A stretch of DNA of 64,000 nucleotides from Planctomycetota bacterium (GTDB lineage: Bacteria > Planctomycetota > Planctomycetia > Gemmatales > Gemmataceae): contig RFZJ01000009.1 of assembly GCA_009920765.1 (NCBI GenBank), positions 1-64,000 of the forward strand. The letters run 5' to 3'. Below are positions 1-8,831 of this stretch, in pieces. Numbering within the stretch: the stretch's first letter is position 1; each line of letters starts with the position of its first letter. Below the pieces are notes generated by a model that saw nothing but the letters and a program-made list of their open reading frames with translations, did not search any database and had not been told where the DNA came from. The translations under genes and the position numbers were made by a program.

Positions 1-609
1 GATGCACAGATAGGAAAATTAATCAACGCATTGCAACAACTTGAACTCAATAAAAACACGATTATTGTTTTTCTAAGCGACCATGGTTACCATCTTGGTG
101 AACATAGCCTTTGGGCAAAGACATCCTGCTTTGAATTGGATGCGCGTGTACCCTTGATCATTCGGCATCCAAAAATGCAAAATCCTGGAATTAAAACCCA
201 CGAAATAGTTGAATCACTAGATATTTTTCCCACTTTGGTTGAACTCTGCAATCTTCCCTCTCCCAAGGGATTGGATGGAAAAAGCTTGGTTTCAATTATC
301 GCAAACCCCTCTGGGAAAAACTCCAATATCGCTTTTACACAACACCCAAGACCCGCTTATTATGACCGGGAACCATCAAAACAACCATCACACATGGGGT
401 ACAGCATTCGAACAGAAAAATTCCGATACACGGAGTGGCGGAACTGGACAACAGGCAAAGTTGAAGCGTCCGAATTTTACAACCATGATTCTGACCCTAA
501 CGAATTAACCAACTCGATAAGCGACAGTAAATTTGAAAAACAATTGAATCACTCCCGTGACCTATTGCAAAAACAATTCCCAAAATCACTTACACCAAAT
601 GCGCCTTAA
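1..609 (+). CDS. Sulfatase, C-terminal part (5' end outside window)
   Basis: The reading frame is open from base 1 and ends with TAA at 607-609, so only about 202 C-terminal residues are present. The segment IIVFLSDHGYHLGEHSLWAK carries the Asp-His metal-site pair and the following Lys typical of the alkaline-phosphatase-fold sulfatases. The next part (VPLIIRHPKM, then a VESLDIFPTLVEL stretch) is the usual sulfatase continuation, closest in flavour to iduronate-2-sulfatase-like enzymes. The formylglycine-bearing CxPSR motif and any signal peptide would lie upstream. The enzyme would hydrolyse a sulfate ester, probably on a polysaccharide, but the substrate cannot be read from this part. A 30-bp gap separates it from the next gene on the same strand. 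Confidence 0.9.
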   Translation, partial: DAQIGKLINALQQLELNKNTIIVFLSDHGYHLGEHSLWAKTSCFELDARVPLIIRHPKMQNPGIKTHEIVESLDIFPTLVELCNLPSPKGLDGKSLVSIIANPSGKNSNIAFTQHPRPAYYDREPSKQPSHMGYSIRTEKFRYTEWRNWTTGKVEASEFYNHDSDPNELTNSISDSKFEKQLNHSRDLLQKQFPKSLTPNAP

Positions 610-639
610 CATCTAATTTTCATAAAGGCGACCAAATCA

Positions 640-2025
640 ATGACCAACGATGTTTTCGAATATACTTCTGGATTCCCTTTTTCATCAAAAGAAGTTTTTG
701 ACTGGCACAAAAACGAATCTGCATTTCAAAGGCTTTCACCACCTTGGGATGAAGTTCGAATAGTTGAACGCATCAATGGTATTGAAAAAGGCGCTCGCAC
801 CATCATAGATGTAAAAATCTGGCCCATCTGGAAAAGATGGATCGCTGAACATACTGATTACAAGGAAGGCTGTTCTTTCACAGACACCCAGATTACAGGC
901 CCATTTGCATTTTGGCAGCACCAACACATCGTTTCACCCCTGACACATTGCACTTCCTCTCTCACTGACCACATCGAATACACCCTGCCCCTTGGATTCC
1001 TGGGCAGGATTTTTGGTGGGGCTATGATCAGGCAAAAACTTCAAAAAATGTTTCGCTATCGCCATGCAATCATGCACGCAGACCTTGAAGATTCCATTGT
1101 TGCAAAAGAAAGCCCGATTAAAAAAGTAGTGGTCATTGGGGCATCGGGATTCGTTGGAACCAATCTCTGCGCATATCTTGATTCAATTGGACTATCTGTA
1201 AAAAAGGTGGGAAGGAAGAAAGATGGCTGCAAGAATAGCGCTTACTGGGACCCAGCTAAAAGCGACCCAGATCCTGAAATTTTTGAAAATGAAGATGCTG
1301 TAGTTCATCTGGCAGGCGAAAGCATTGCGGAAGGAATTTGGACTAAAGCTAAAAAAAGCCGTATTCGCGACAGCAGGGTTCTAAGCACAAGATCTTTAAG
1401 CAAAGTTCTTTCCACTTTAAAAAATCCCCCCAAAGTTTTACTTTGCGCCTCGGGAACAGGAATCTATGGCGACAGAAAAGACGAGCTTCTGGATGAAAAT
1501 TCGCCGCACGGCAGCGGGTTCCTCAGCGAAGTGGCTGCCGATTGGGAAGGTGCAACCGAAAGCGCAACTAAATCCGGAATCAGAGTTGTAAACATGCGTT
1601 TTGGTATTGTTCTAAGCCCGGCAGGTGGAGCATTAAAAGAACTTTTAATCCCTTTCAAAATGCGCATGGGCGCATACTGGGGAAAGGCCTCTTCGGCTTT
1701 CATGAGCTGGATCGCAATGGATGATTTATTGGGTGCAATTCGATTTTGCATGCAAAACGAAAAAATAAGCGGGCCTGTCAATTTTGTAGCCCCAAACCCA
1801 GTGACTAATTATGAATTCATCTCCGGGCTTGAACAAGTTTTCAAGCAAAAGGCCTTTATCCCTGTGCCAGCCTTCCTTTTAAAGTTATTGATGGGGCAGA
1901 AAGCGAAAGATTTATTGCTAAGCAGCACCAGAGTTTATCCCAAAAAATTACTGGAGCACCAGTACAAGTTCCGTTTCCCGAAAATTGAAAATGCTCTTGG
2001 CCATCTGACCGGTAATGCCCATTAA
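640..2025 (+). CDS. SRPBCC-domain / SDR39U1-type epimerase fusion protein
   Basis: A 461-residue protein with two parts. Residues 1 to about 150 look like an SRPBCC (polyketide cyclase-like ligand-binding) domain. From about residue 160 there is a Rossmann epimerase domain with the nucleotide-binding loop GASGFVG at 167-173, a CASGTGIYGDR motif and a C-terminal DUF1731-like helical tail. This matches the YfcH/SDR39U1 family (TIGR01777), where fusion to a SRPBCC domain is known. The substrate is unknown. The start ATG follows AAAGGCG. It may share transcription with the sulfatase upstream, but nothing else in the context indicates a pathway. Confidence 0.85.
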   Translation: MTNDVFEYTSGFPFSSKEVFDWHKNESAFQRLSPPWDEVRIVERINGIEKGARTIIDVKIWPIWKRWIAEHTDYKEGCSFTDTQITGPFAFWQHQHIVSPLTHCTSSLTDHIEYTLPLGFLGRIFGGAMIRQKLQKMFRYRHAIMHADLEDSIVAKESPIKKVVVIGASGFVGTNLCAYLDSIGLSVKKVGRKKDGCKNSAYWDPAKSDPDPEIFENEDAVVHLAGESIAEGIWTKAKKSRIRDSRVLSTRSLSKVLSTLKNPPKVLLCASGTGIYGDRKDELLDENSPHGSGFLSEVAADWEGATESATKSGIRVVNMRFGIVLSPAGGALKELLIPFKMRMGAYWGKASSAFMSWIAMDDLLGAIRFCMQNEKISGPVNFVAPNPVTNYEFISGLEQVFKQKAFIPVPAFLLKLLMGQKAKDLLLSSTRVYPKKLLEHQYKFRFPKIENALGHLTGNAH

Positions 2026-2255
2026 ATTACATCAATGGGAGCAATTACAAAGGGATACTGGTATTAAAAAGCTTTACTTATAAATTTTCAACTATGATAG
2101 TTTTAGTTTGAGCAATCCAGTTCCATAAAAAAACAACAACTTTAGTAACTTTTCCCTTTACCTTGAAGATTCGATTGTTATTGTGATTAATTCAGCCATG
2201 AAATGGGTGTTCCTTCCATGTGTGTTTTAAAATCCACAAATCGAGATAATGAGAA

Positions 2256-3275
2256 ATGAGCCAGAATAATCAAGTTGATTTTGCAGCCTTGGAACGCTTT
2301 GGCGCCAAATGTACCACTCTTCGTAAAGAAATCTCCAAGATAGTTGTTGGGCAGGATGCCGTCATTGAACAACTTTTGCTTGCGATTCTTGCAAAAGGCC
2401 ATGCACTGCTTGTTGGCGTTCCTGGTTTGGCAAAAACCCTAATGGTATCGACACTTGCAAAAGCTTTACACCTGGGATTCAAGCGAATTCAATTCACACC
2501 TGATCTTATGCCATCAGATATTACTGGAACTGAAGTTATTCAAGACGATCCTGTTACCAGACAGCGCGCCTTTAAATTTCTTCAAGGCCCTATTTTTTCA
2601 AACCTCGTGCTCGCAGATGAAATCAACCGAACTCCACCAAAAACACAAGCTGCACTTTTAGAAGCTATGCAAGAAAGAAAGGTTACCGTGGGCGGTGCAG
2701 ATCACACCCTGCCTTCTCCTTTCTTTGTACTTGCCACCCAAAACCCCATTGAACAAGAAGGTACCTACCCCCTTCCCGAAGCCCAACTCGATCGTTTCTT
2801 GTTTTTAATTCAAGTGGGTTACCCAACTGATGCTGAAGAAGACGAAATCATGCGCAGGAGCGCATTGGATGTGGAATCCATCAGCACCGTTCTTGATGGC
2901 AACGAAATAGAACAATTGCAAAAAATAACCAAGCAAATACTTGTTTCAGATACTGCCTTGGAATTTGCCAGAAAAATAACCCGTGCCACAAGGCCCAACA
3001 CTGAAGAAGCTGCATCTTTTGCCTCTAAATGGATTCAATGGGGCGCAGGGCCCAGAGCTAGCATCAGCTTGGTCCTCGCAGCTAGGGCAAGGGCAGCCTT
3101 GCATGGCAGACCTCATGTCACCATCGAGGATATAGAAACAGTAGCTTTGCCTGTTCTTAGACACAGGCTTCTTCCTTCGTTTACCGCACAGGCAGACGGA
3201 ATCGGCCCGGATGATCTAACCAGAAAAATTCTGGCTGAAGTACGTTCCAAATTAAAGTTATCATCTAACAGCTAA
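2256..3275 (+). CDS. MoxR-family AAA+ ATPase
   Basis: A 339-residue MoxR ATPase. It shows Walker A GVPGLAKT at 54-61, Walker B LVLADEINR at 117-125 and sensor-1 ATQNP near 160. The following EGTYPLPEAQLDRF segment is the MoxR hallmark. MoxR proteins act as chaperone-like ATPases that work on VWA-domain partners. It is the first gene of a tightly spaced plus-strand series (DUF58, two membrane VWA proteins, DUF4175-like, coiled coil, toroid), so its partners are probably encoded directly downstream. The 230-bp gap upstream is the only sizeable one before it and should contain the cluster promoter, though I could not pick a convincing -35/-10 pair. Confidence 0.95.
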   Translation: MSQNNQVDFAALERFGAKCTTLRKEISKIVVGQDAVIEQLLLAILAKGHALLVGVPGLAKTLMVSTLAKALHLGFKRIQFTPDLMPSDITGTEVIQDDPVTRQRAFKFLQGPIFSNLVLADEINRTPPKTQAALLEAMQERKVTVGGADHTLPSPFFVLATQNPIEQEGTYPLPEAQLDRFLFLIQVGYPTDAEEDEIMRRSALDVESISTVLDGNEIEQLQKITKQILVSDTALEFARKITRATRPNTEEAASFASKWIQWGAGPRASISLVLAARARAALHGRPHVTIEDIETVALPVLRHRLLPSFTAQADGIGPDDLTRKILAEVRSKLKLSSNS

Positions 3276-3282
3276 ATTAAGA

Positions 3283-4227
3283 ATGAACCAAGTTCCAGCA
3301 CATAATCAGGCAAAACTTCTGGAGCAAGCCAAGTATCTTGGCCTGCGTGCCCTTACACTTGTGGAAGGCCTGCGAGTAGGCGACCAGAAAAGCCCCACGC
3401 GAGGCTTCTCTGTTGAGTTTGCCCAACATCGTGAATATGTTCCGGGTGATGACCTTCGGCATATCGATTGGCGTGGCTATGCCCGCACCGAAAAATACAT
3501 CGTCAAACAATACGAGCAGGAAACCAATTATACCGCCCATGTACTTCTGGATTTATCTGGCTCGATGAGCTACGGGACGGCAGGAAAATCCAAGCACGAA
3601 ATGGCACAGTTGCTCGCAACCGTGCTCTGCCAGATTGCTGCAAGTCAAGGTGATGCTGTTGGTCTTAAAACAATCGATAGCCCAGACCACCCCGAAAGAA
3701 TACTGACGTTTAGCCCCAGTACAAAATCCAACCGTTTAAAAATCCTTTTAAATGAGATAACGGCTCTCATTCCAGGCCCTGAAAGAGAGCAAGAAAACAC
3801 GCCACCCCTTGTTTCTGAGGCTTTAAGACAGATTTCTGAAAGACAAATCCGCAAGGGAATGGTCATAGTCATAAGCGACTTCCTTGAACCTTGGCCATTA
3901 TTACTCAAAGAGATTTTTGAAATTCGAGCTCGTGGGCACGACCTCTTGTTGGTTCAGGTTTTGCATAGTGATGAAATTGATTTCCCCTTGGAAGGCCAGA
4001 TATTATTTGAGGATTTGGAAAGCAGTGGATCGCTTGTCACCAGGCCCCAATTATTACGCTCCACCTACCAAAAGGAAATTAAAACCTGGTTGGATGAAAT
4101 TGATGTTTCATGCACCAGACTTCAGGCTACCCACTTACTGATTAGATCCGACAAGCCCCCTGAAGATGAACTGCTTAAAATGCTTGCCCTAAGACTTATG
4201 AAAAAACGAGTTGCAAAAATCCAATAA
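3283..4227 (+). CDS. DUF58 protein with intact VWA MIDAS motif
   Basis: A 314-residue soluble protein. The DUF58 core (EYVPGDDLRHIDWRGYART) lies around residues 51-69 and is followed by a VWA-type metal-ion-dependent adhesion site, DLSGSMS, at 90-96. No transmembrane segment is visible, unlike the DUF58 protein at 53937-55268. It starts 7 bp after the MoxR stop. MoxR-DUF58 pairs are a standard arrangement, and the DUF58 protein is taken to be the ATPase client or adaptor. The exact process is unknown. Confidence 0.92.
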   Translation: MNQVPAHNQAKLLEQAKYLGLRALTLVEGLRVGDQKSPTRGFSVEFAQHREYVPGDDLRHIDWRGYARTEKYIVKQYEQETNYTAHVLLDLSGSMSYGTAGKSKHEMAQLLATVLCQIAASQGDAVGLKTIDSPDHPERILTFSPSTKSNRLKILLNEITALIPGPEREQENTPPLVSEALRQISERQIRKGMVIVISDFLEPWPLLLKEIFEIRARGHDLLLVQVLHSDEIDFPLEGQILFEDLESSGSLVTRPQLLRSTYQKEIKTWLDEIDVSCTRLQATHLLIRSDKPPEDELLKMLALRLMKKRVAKIQ

Positions 4228-4236
4228 AGGTTGACT

Positions 4237-6378
4237 ATGCATTTTCTGGTTCCATGGATGCTTTTTGGTGCTTTAACCGCAGGAATACCTGTAGCTTTGC
4301 ATCTTTTACGCAAAAGCAAACCAACCGTCGTCCGTTGGGCGCCCATGGAATTCCTGCGTAAAAGCCTCAAGGAAACCAGCAAGAAAGTTCGTCTCCGCGA
4401 TTTGATCCTGCTTTTAATTCGCATGACCATTTTAATTCTGGCCGCCCTTGCACTAGCCAGACCTTCAACGCTTTCCCTTTTTGGCAGTGGCCCCATCGAT
4501 GCAGTGCTTTTAATCGATAACTCTCAAAGTATGTCCACCTTGGAAGGCCAAACTTCCCGGTTGGATATGGCCCTAACTTCAGCAAAGCAACTTCTTGGCA
4601 GTTTACCGACCGGCTCAAAAGCCAGGATCATCAGCCTTACCGATCACACTGTGGAATTAAGCTACAACAATTCCAATGAATCCGATGCCATCGCTGCTGC
4701 TCTTTTACAAATCAAGCCCACAGATCGAAGCAGTAATTTTTATCAGGGCTTCGCTAATGCCATTGATATCTTGAAAACCTCATCCTTCAGCCAAAGAAAA
4801 ATTTTCTTCTTTTCTGACATGCAAAGGCCAGGCTGGCAGAATGAATCAAGCTCTTTCAAAACCCTTGTTCAAAACATGCCTTCTTCCATTTCGCTTCACA
4901 TGATTCGCCATGGTTCAGACGTAGACAGTAACATCCAAATAATGGATCTCCAGCCAACTGCTGGTATTATTCTTGCAAACCAAAGACAAACATGGGGTTT
5001 GACCGTACGCAATCGTGGCATCAAACCAGCCACAGGGATCAAAACCACTCTTGGCTTGGGTAATGACTTCGAAACTGCAGAATCAACAATAATTGAAAAG
5101 CTGGAAGCTGGCGAAGAAAGAAGTATCACCATTGATCTTCTTATTCCAGAAGATGGGTATCAAATTGTAAAGGCTGTTGCTGGCAATGATAGATTCTCAA
5201 GGGACAATCAAAAAGAAAAAATAGTACTTGCACGAAAAAAGCTTCAAGTCTTAATCGTTGGTGCGAAATCTGAAATAGATGCAAACCGGGATAACACTTT
5301 TTTTCTTTATCATGCCCTTAGGTCTGGTTCCTCCGACTCATCCAATTCTGGCATAGAGGTGAAAGCTATTTCAGGCAGAGGTGCAACACCTGAGACACTT
5401 GATGAAACAGACATTGTTTTCATGGTCGATCCTATGCTTGCAGGTTCGGATGGCGTAAGCGATGGATTCATGGAAAAACTTGAAACTTGGGTTTCGATGG
5501 GAAATACCCTTGTCTATTTTGCAGGCAGCAATTATGCAGCAATCTCTGATTTAACCAGTAAAAACCTGGCCAAGTTTCTGCCTCCTGCAAACCCAATGCC
5601 CAATTTAATTTCTTCAACTATTGCAACAGAGAATTTTCCTCCTGTGGGCTGGTTTAATCGATTCCGTTCCACACCATTAAACCTCATCAATCAATCCGAA
5701 TTTCGCAAGCGGATAACCTTTGATACCTCACGCGATCAAAAATCAGCGGCTTTGGGTTACTTTTCCGACAATCAACCCATTGCAGAAATGAAACAAGTTC
5801 GTGCTGGTTTCATAACAATATTGCCTTGGGTTCCTGATCTTTCTTATTGTGATCTGCCATTAAGACCTAGCTTTGTACCATTTGTTCAAACCCTGCTTTC
5901 TAGAATTTTAGATACATTGAATGATGCGAAAAACCCATCCATATCGAGGGAGATTTCCCTGCGATTACAACCACAGGATCTTATTGGCAGCGAAAAATAC
6001 AAATGGGTTTCGCCATCTGGTATGACTATTCCTGCCTCCATGGAAAAATCAGTGGATGAGGTTGTTTTCAGGGGCGAGTTTTACACCCCCGATGCTGGCA
6101 TTTGGAAACTGGATACTGCTCCCAGTTCAATCCCAAAAGTCAACCCAAAGAATTTAGTTGCAGTTCAGGCCTCTAACGAAGAAGGCGCAGAACTTAATCC
6201 ATTGCAGGAAAATGAAATCGATGAGATTCTTGGCAAGAATGTATTCCATCAAAACAACACCAGTGATACATCCATTACAGTTGGCACTGGCGAACTTACC
6301 AATTTGCTGCTGTATTTATTGTTTCTGTTTTTTGTTTTTGAAATGTTTTTCGCATGGTGGTGCGGTCAACCTTTATAA
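4237..6378 (+). CDS. BatA-type membrane VWA protein
   Basis: A 713-residue protein. Two hydrophobic segments (about 5-24 and 55-75) flank a basic loop, matching the double-transmembrane N-terminal domain of aerotolerance (Bat) proteins (TIGR02226). A VWA domain follows, with MIDAS DNSQSMS at 94-100. A large extracytoplasmic region leads to a C-terminal hydrophobic segment rich in Leu/Phe just before the stop. I chose the ATG at 4237 because AAAGG at 4226-4230 is correctly spaced for it. The in-frame TTG at 4231 would abut the ribosome-binding site. It sits 9 bp after the DUF58 stop. Confidence 0.88.
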   Translation: MHFLVPWMLFGALTAGIPVALHLLRKSKPTVVRWAPMEFLRKSLKETSKKVRLRDLILLLIRMTILILAALALARPSTLSLFGSGPIDAVLLIDNSQSMSTLEGQTSRLDMALTSAKQLLGSLPTGSKARIISLTDHTVELSYNNSNESDAIAAALLQIKPTDRSSNFYQGFANAIDILKTSSFSQRKIFFFSDMQRPGWQNESSSFKTLVQNMPSSISLHMIRHGSDVDSNIQIMDLQPTAGIILANQRQTWGLTVRNRGIKPATGIKTTLGLGNDFETAESTIIEKLEAGEERSITIDLLIPEDGYQIVKAVAGNDRFSRDNQKEKIVLARKKLQVLIVGAKSEIDANRDNTFFLYHALRSGSSDSSNSGIEVKAISGRGATPETLDETDIVFMVDPMLAGSDGVSDGFMEKLETWVSMGNTLVYFAGSNYAAISDLTSKNLAKFLPPANPMPNLISSTIATENFPPVGWFNRFRSTPLNLINQSEFRKRITFDTSRDQKSAALGYFSDNQPIAEMKQVRAGFITILPWVPDLSYCDLPLRPSFVPFVQTLLSRILDTLNDAKNPSISREISLRLQPQDLIGSEKYKWVSPSGMTIPASMEKSVDEVVFRGEFYTPDAGIWKLDTAPSSIPKVNPKNLVAVQASNEEGAELNPLQENEIDEILGKNVFHQNNTSDTSITVGTGELTNLLLYLLFLFFVFEMFFAWWCGQPL

Positions 6379-6387
6379 GGTAGGGGA

Positions 6388-8829
6388 ATGAATAAGTTTC
6401 TTGGTTATATTCTGGGAATTGATACCCCAAGTGGTGCGAGTATAGTTTCAATTGAAACTGTACCAATGTATCTGGCATTCCTAATTGCAGTGCTTGTATG
6501 TATTGCACTTATTATTATATCAATCAGGCTTTACCAAGCAGAACAAATAAAGCTTCCCGCCAAAATAAAAACATTGGCAATTTGCAGTCGATTTGCTGCA
6601 ATCTTTGCATTCGCCATGCTGTTTTTTCAACCATTATCCTGCAACCTGAAATTAAAAGGTACCCGTCCCTCGCCAAACATTCTTATCCTAGATGATTCCT
6701 TGAGTATGCTATCTCGAGACACCCGAACCCAAGTTGACGATATTGCCAGAGCCGAAGCCCTTGTTGGCAAGATTACGCTTGCTGATCCCACTTTAAACAT
6801 TGATTCAAAATACCCTTCACGGCTGGATTTGGGAAAAGCGGTTCTTAACGACAAACCAAATGGTTTTTTAAAAACACTTGAATCAAAAGGCCCATTAAAA
6901 AAATACCTCTTTGGGAATGATTTAAAACGCATCAATGAAAAAGATGGCGCCCTTTCTTTTATGGATGATTGGCAGGGAAACCAACCCAGAACCCAACTCG
7001 CAGATTCCATTGAAAAAGCAATCGCAAACACAACTGAACCCCCTGCATCATTGATCATTTTCACGGATGGACGTGATACAAATTCAACAGCAAACCTTAA
7101 TGAAATCTCAAAACTTGCCGGAGAAAAAAACATCCCGATTTTCTTTGTAGGGTTTGGTCTTAGCCAACCAGCAAGCATCGAATTAAGAGACTTTATTTTG
7201 CCTGAAATAGTCCAGGCAGGAGAATTATTAGGGGTTCCCGTCCGATGGAAACTCTCTAAATTCGACCTAGATAACAACCCCGCTGCCAAGGTTGAACTTA
7301 GGTTGACATTAGATGGCGTTGAAGTTGCAAAAGATACTATTCCTGCGAAACCAGGCGAAGATATCAGGCATGCTTTAATGTTTCGTCCTCCATTTACCGG
7401 AATAGGCAAAGAAAACTCAGAAGTAAAAGTTTTTGCAAAATTAACGGGCATTGCAAACGCCTCTGCAGAAGATTCTCTTACCCGGCCGGTAAAAATCATT
7501 GATCGCAAAATAAAAATATTAGTGATCGATAAGTCTCCCCGGTGGGATCTTCGCTTCCTCCTGATGAATTTAACCCGCGAAACAGCATCATCGGGCGGCG
7601 AAGGCAAACCACCCCGTAAAGCACTTGACCCGAAATTTGTTATTTTAGAAGGTGACCCTGATCTCACCTCTAAAGACCCCTTCCTTCAGGAAATACCAAC
7701 TACCCGAAAAGATCTTTTCGCCTTTGATGTTATCATCCTTGGCGACATTCCTTTGGAAAAACTTGGCCCAGATGGACCAGAACGAATCAGACAGTTTTGT
7801 GAAGAAGGTGGTGGTTTGATCATTCTTGGTGGCAAACGATACAACAATCAAGGCTGGAATGACTCTCCCCTAGGCAATCTTCTTCCAATTGAACCTGGCC
7901 CCTACGACACTGTTTCTCTCAACGAAAAACGCACTACGATTTTTAATCCTCTTTTAACCAAGGATGGCTTAGTTCAGGAGGCAATGAAACTTGCAGAAAC
8001 ACCTGAAGCCAACTTTCGTACCTGGAAAGATCTTCCAGGAATGTATTGGCACGCTCCCGTCAGCAAACTTAAACCAGGGGCAACACCTTTACTGGTACAT
8101 CCCTCCGTTAAATCTACAAACGGCCCTCTCCCGCTTCTTGCGACCCAACCCTACGGCAGGGGCCAAGTGGCTTGGTTTGGTTTTGATGAAGCCTGGCGTT
8201 GGCGCTATAATGATGGCGATGCGATCTACGGCAGATTCTGGAGCCAATGGGTTTATTGGGCTGCCGGCCCCAGAGTAGGGGCAATCAAACAAATCCGATT
8301 ATCCATCGACAGACCCGACCCATTTCTAAACACCGGCGGGCAAATTTCTGTCAGAGTTTTGGATAAAAACTTCCTGCCAGAGCGGAAAGATAGTATCAAT
8401 GCTAAAATTGATTGGCTCGATGCCCCCGAAAACACCGAGCTAAAAACAAAATCCAAAGATATCGAGCTAAAAAAAATTCCTGATAAAGCTGGGGAATATC
8501 TACTAAACCTGACTCATGACAAAGTCGGAAAATTCTCTTTCTCCATCCCGGGTGAACAAGATGCCAGGATTGAATGGCGCGTATTTCCGCAGCAAGATAT
8601 TGAAAAAGGGGGACTGGCGTCTTCGCAACTTGCTGAATCTGCAAGACTTAGCAAGGGACAATTTGTACTCGAAAACGATGCGGAAAAAATCCTATCCGAA
8701 ATCCCTGCAAAATCTTTCCAGATTAGTTTCAACACGGAAATTCCAAAACTTAACCCATTACTTTTTCTTGTGCTTACAATCGGACTAAGCCTTGAATGGT
8801 TTTTCAGAAGATGGAACAACCTGAGTTAA
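6388..8829 (+). CDS. Membrane VWA protein with glutamine-amidotransferase-like domain
   Basis: An 813-residue protein. Transmembrane helices lie near 27-48 and 63-83. A VWA-like domain begins with NILILDDSLSMLS (MIDAS DxSxS at 102-106) and includes a second motif LIIFTDGRD. Further on, an IILGDIPLEKLG segment leads to FCEEGGGLIILGGK, which resembles the class-I glutamine amidotransferase-like fold often fused to such proteins. I see no clear catalytic cysteine there. A single C-terminal transmembrane helix ends in EWFFRRWNNLS. The layout suggests a membrane-anchored partner of the upstream BatA-type protein. It begins 9 bp after that gene. Confidence 0.85.
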   Translation: MNKFLGYILGIDTPSGASIVSIETVPMYLAFLIAVLVCIALIIISIRLYQAEQIKLPAKIKTLAICSRFAAIFAFAMLFFQPLSCNLKLKGTRPSPNILILDDSLSMLSRDTRTQVDDIARAEALVGKITLADPTLNIDSKYPSRLDLGKAVLNDKPNGFLKTLESKGPLKKYLFGNDLKRINEKDGALSFMDDWQGNQPRTQLADSIEKAIANTTEPPASLIIFTDGRDTNSTANLNEISKLAGEKNIPIFFVGFGLSQPASIELRDFILPEIVQAGELLGVPVRWKLSKFDLDNNPAAKVELRLTLDGVEVAKDTIPAKPGEDIRHALMFRPPFTGIGKENSEVKVFAKLTGIANASAEDSLTRPVKIIDRKIKILVIDKSPRWDLRFLLMNLTRETASSGGEGKPPRKALDPKFVILEGDPDLTSKDPFLQEIPTTRKDLFAFDVIILGDIPLEKLGPDGPERIRQFCEEGGGLIILGGKRYNNQGWNDSPLGNLLPIEPGPYDTVSLNEKRTTIFNPLLTKDGLVQEAMKLAETPEANFRTWKDLPGMYWHAPVSKLKPGATPLLVHPSVKSTNGPLPLLATQPYGRGQVAWFGFDEAWRWRYNDGDAIYGRFWSQWVYWAAGPRVGAIKQIRLSIDRPDPFLNTGGQISVRVLDKNFLPERKDSINAKIDWLDAPENTELKTKSKDIELKKIPDKAGEYLLNLTHDKVGKFSFSIPGEQDARIEWRVFPQQDIEKGGLASSQLAESARLSKGQFVLENDAEKILSEIPAKSFQISFNTEIPKLNPLLFLVLTIGLSLEWFFRRWNNLS

Positions 8830-8831
8830 TT

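Noticed and set aside
6627..7667. 346-codon open frame on the minus strand
   Set aside because: It is entirely antisense to the VWA/amidotransferase-like gene, is Ser/Arg/Phe-rich like typical shadow frames, and shows no family motif.
8796..8829. Overlap of the DUF4175-like gene with its upstream neighbour
   Set aside because: The overlap comes from a long open frame; the ATG at 8832 gives a complete protein without overlap.
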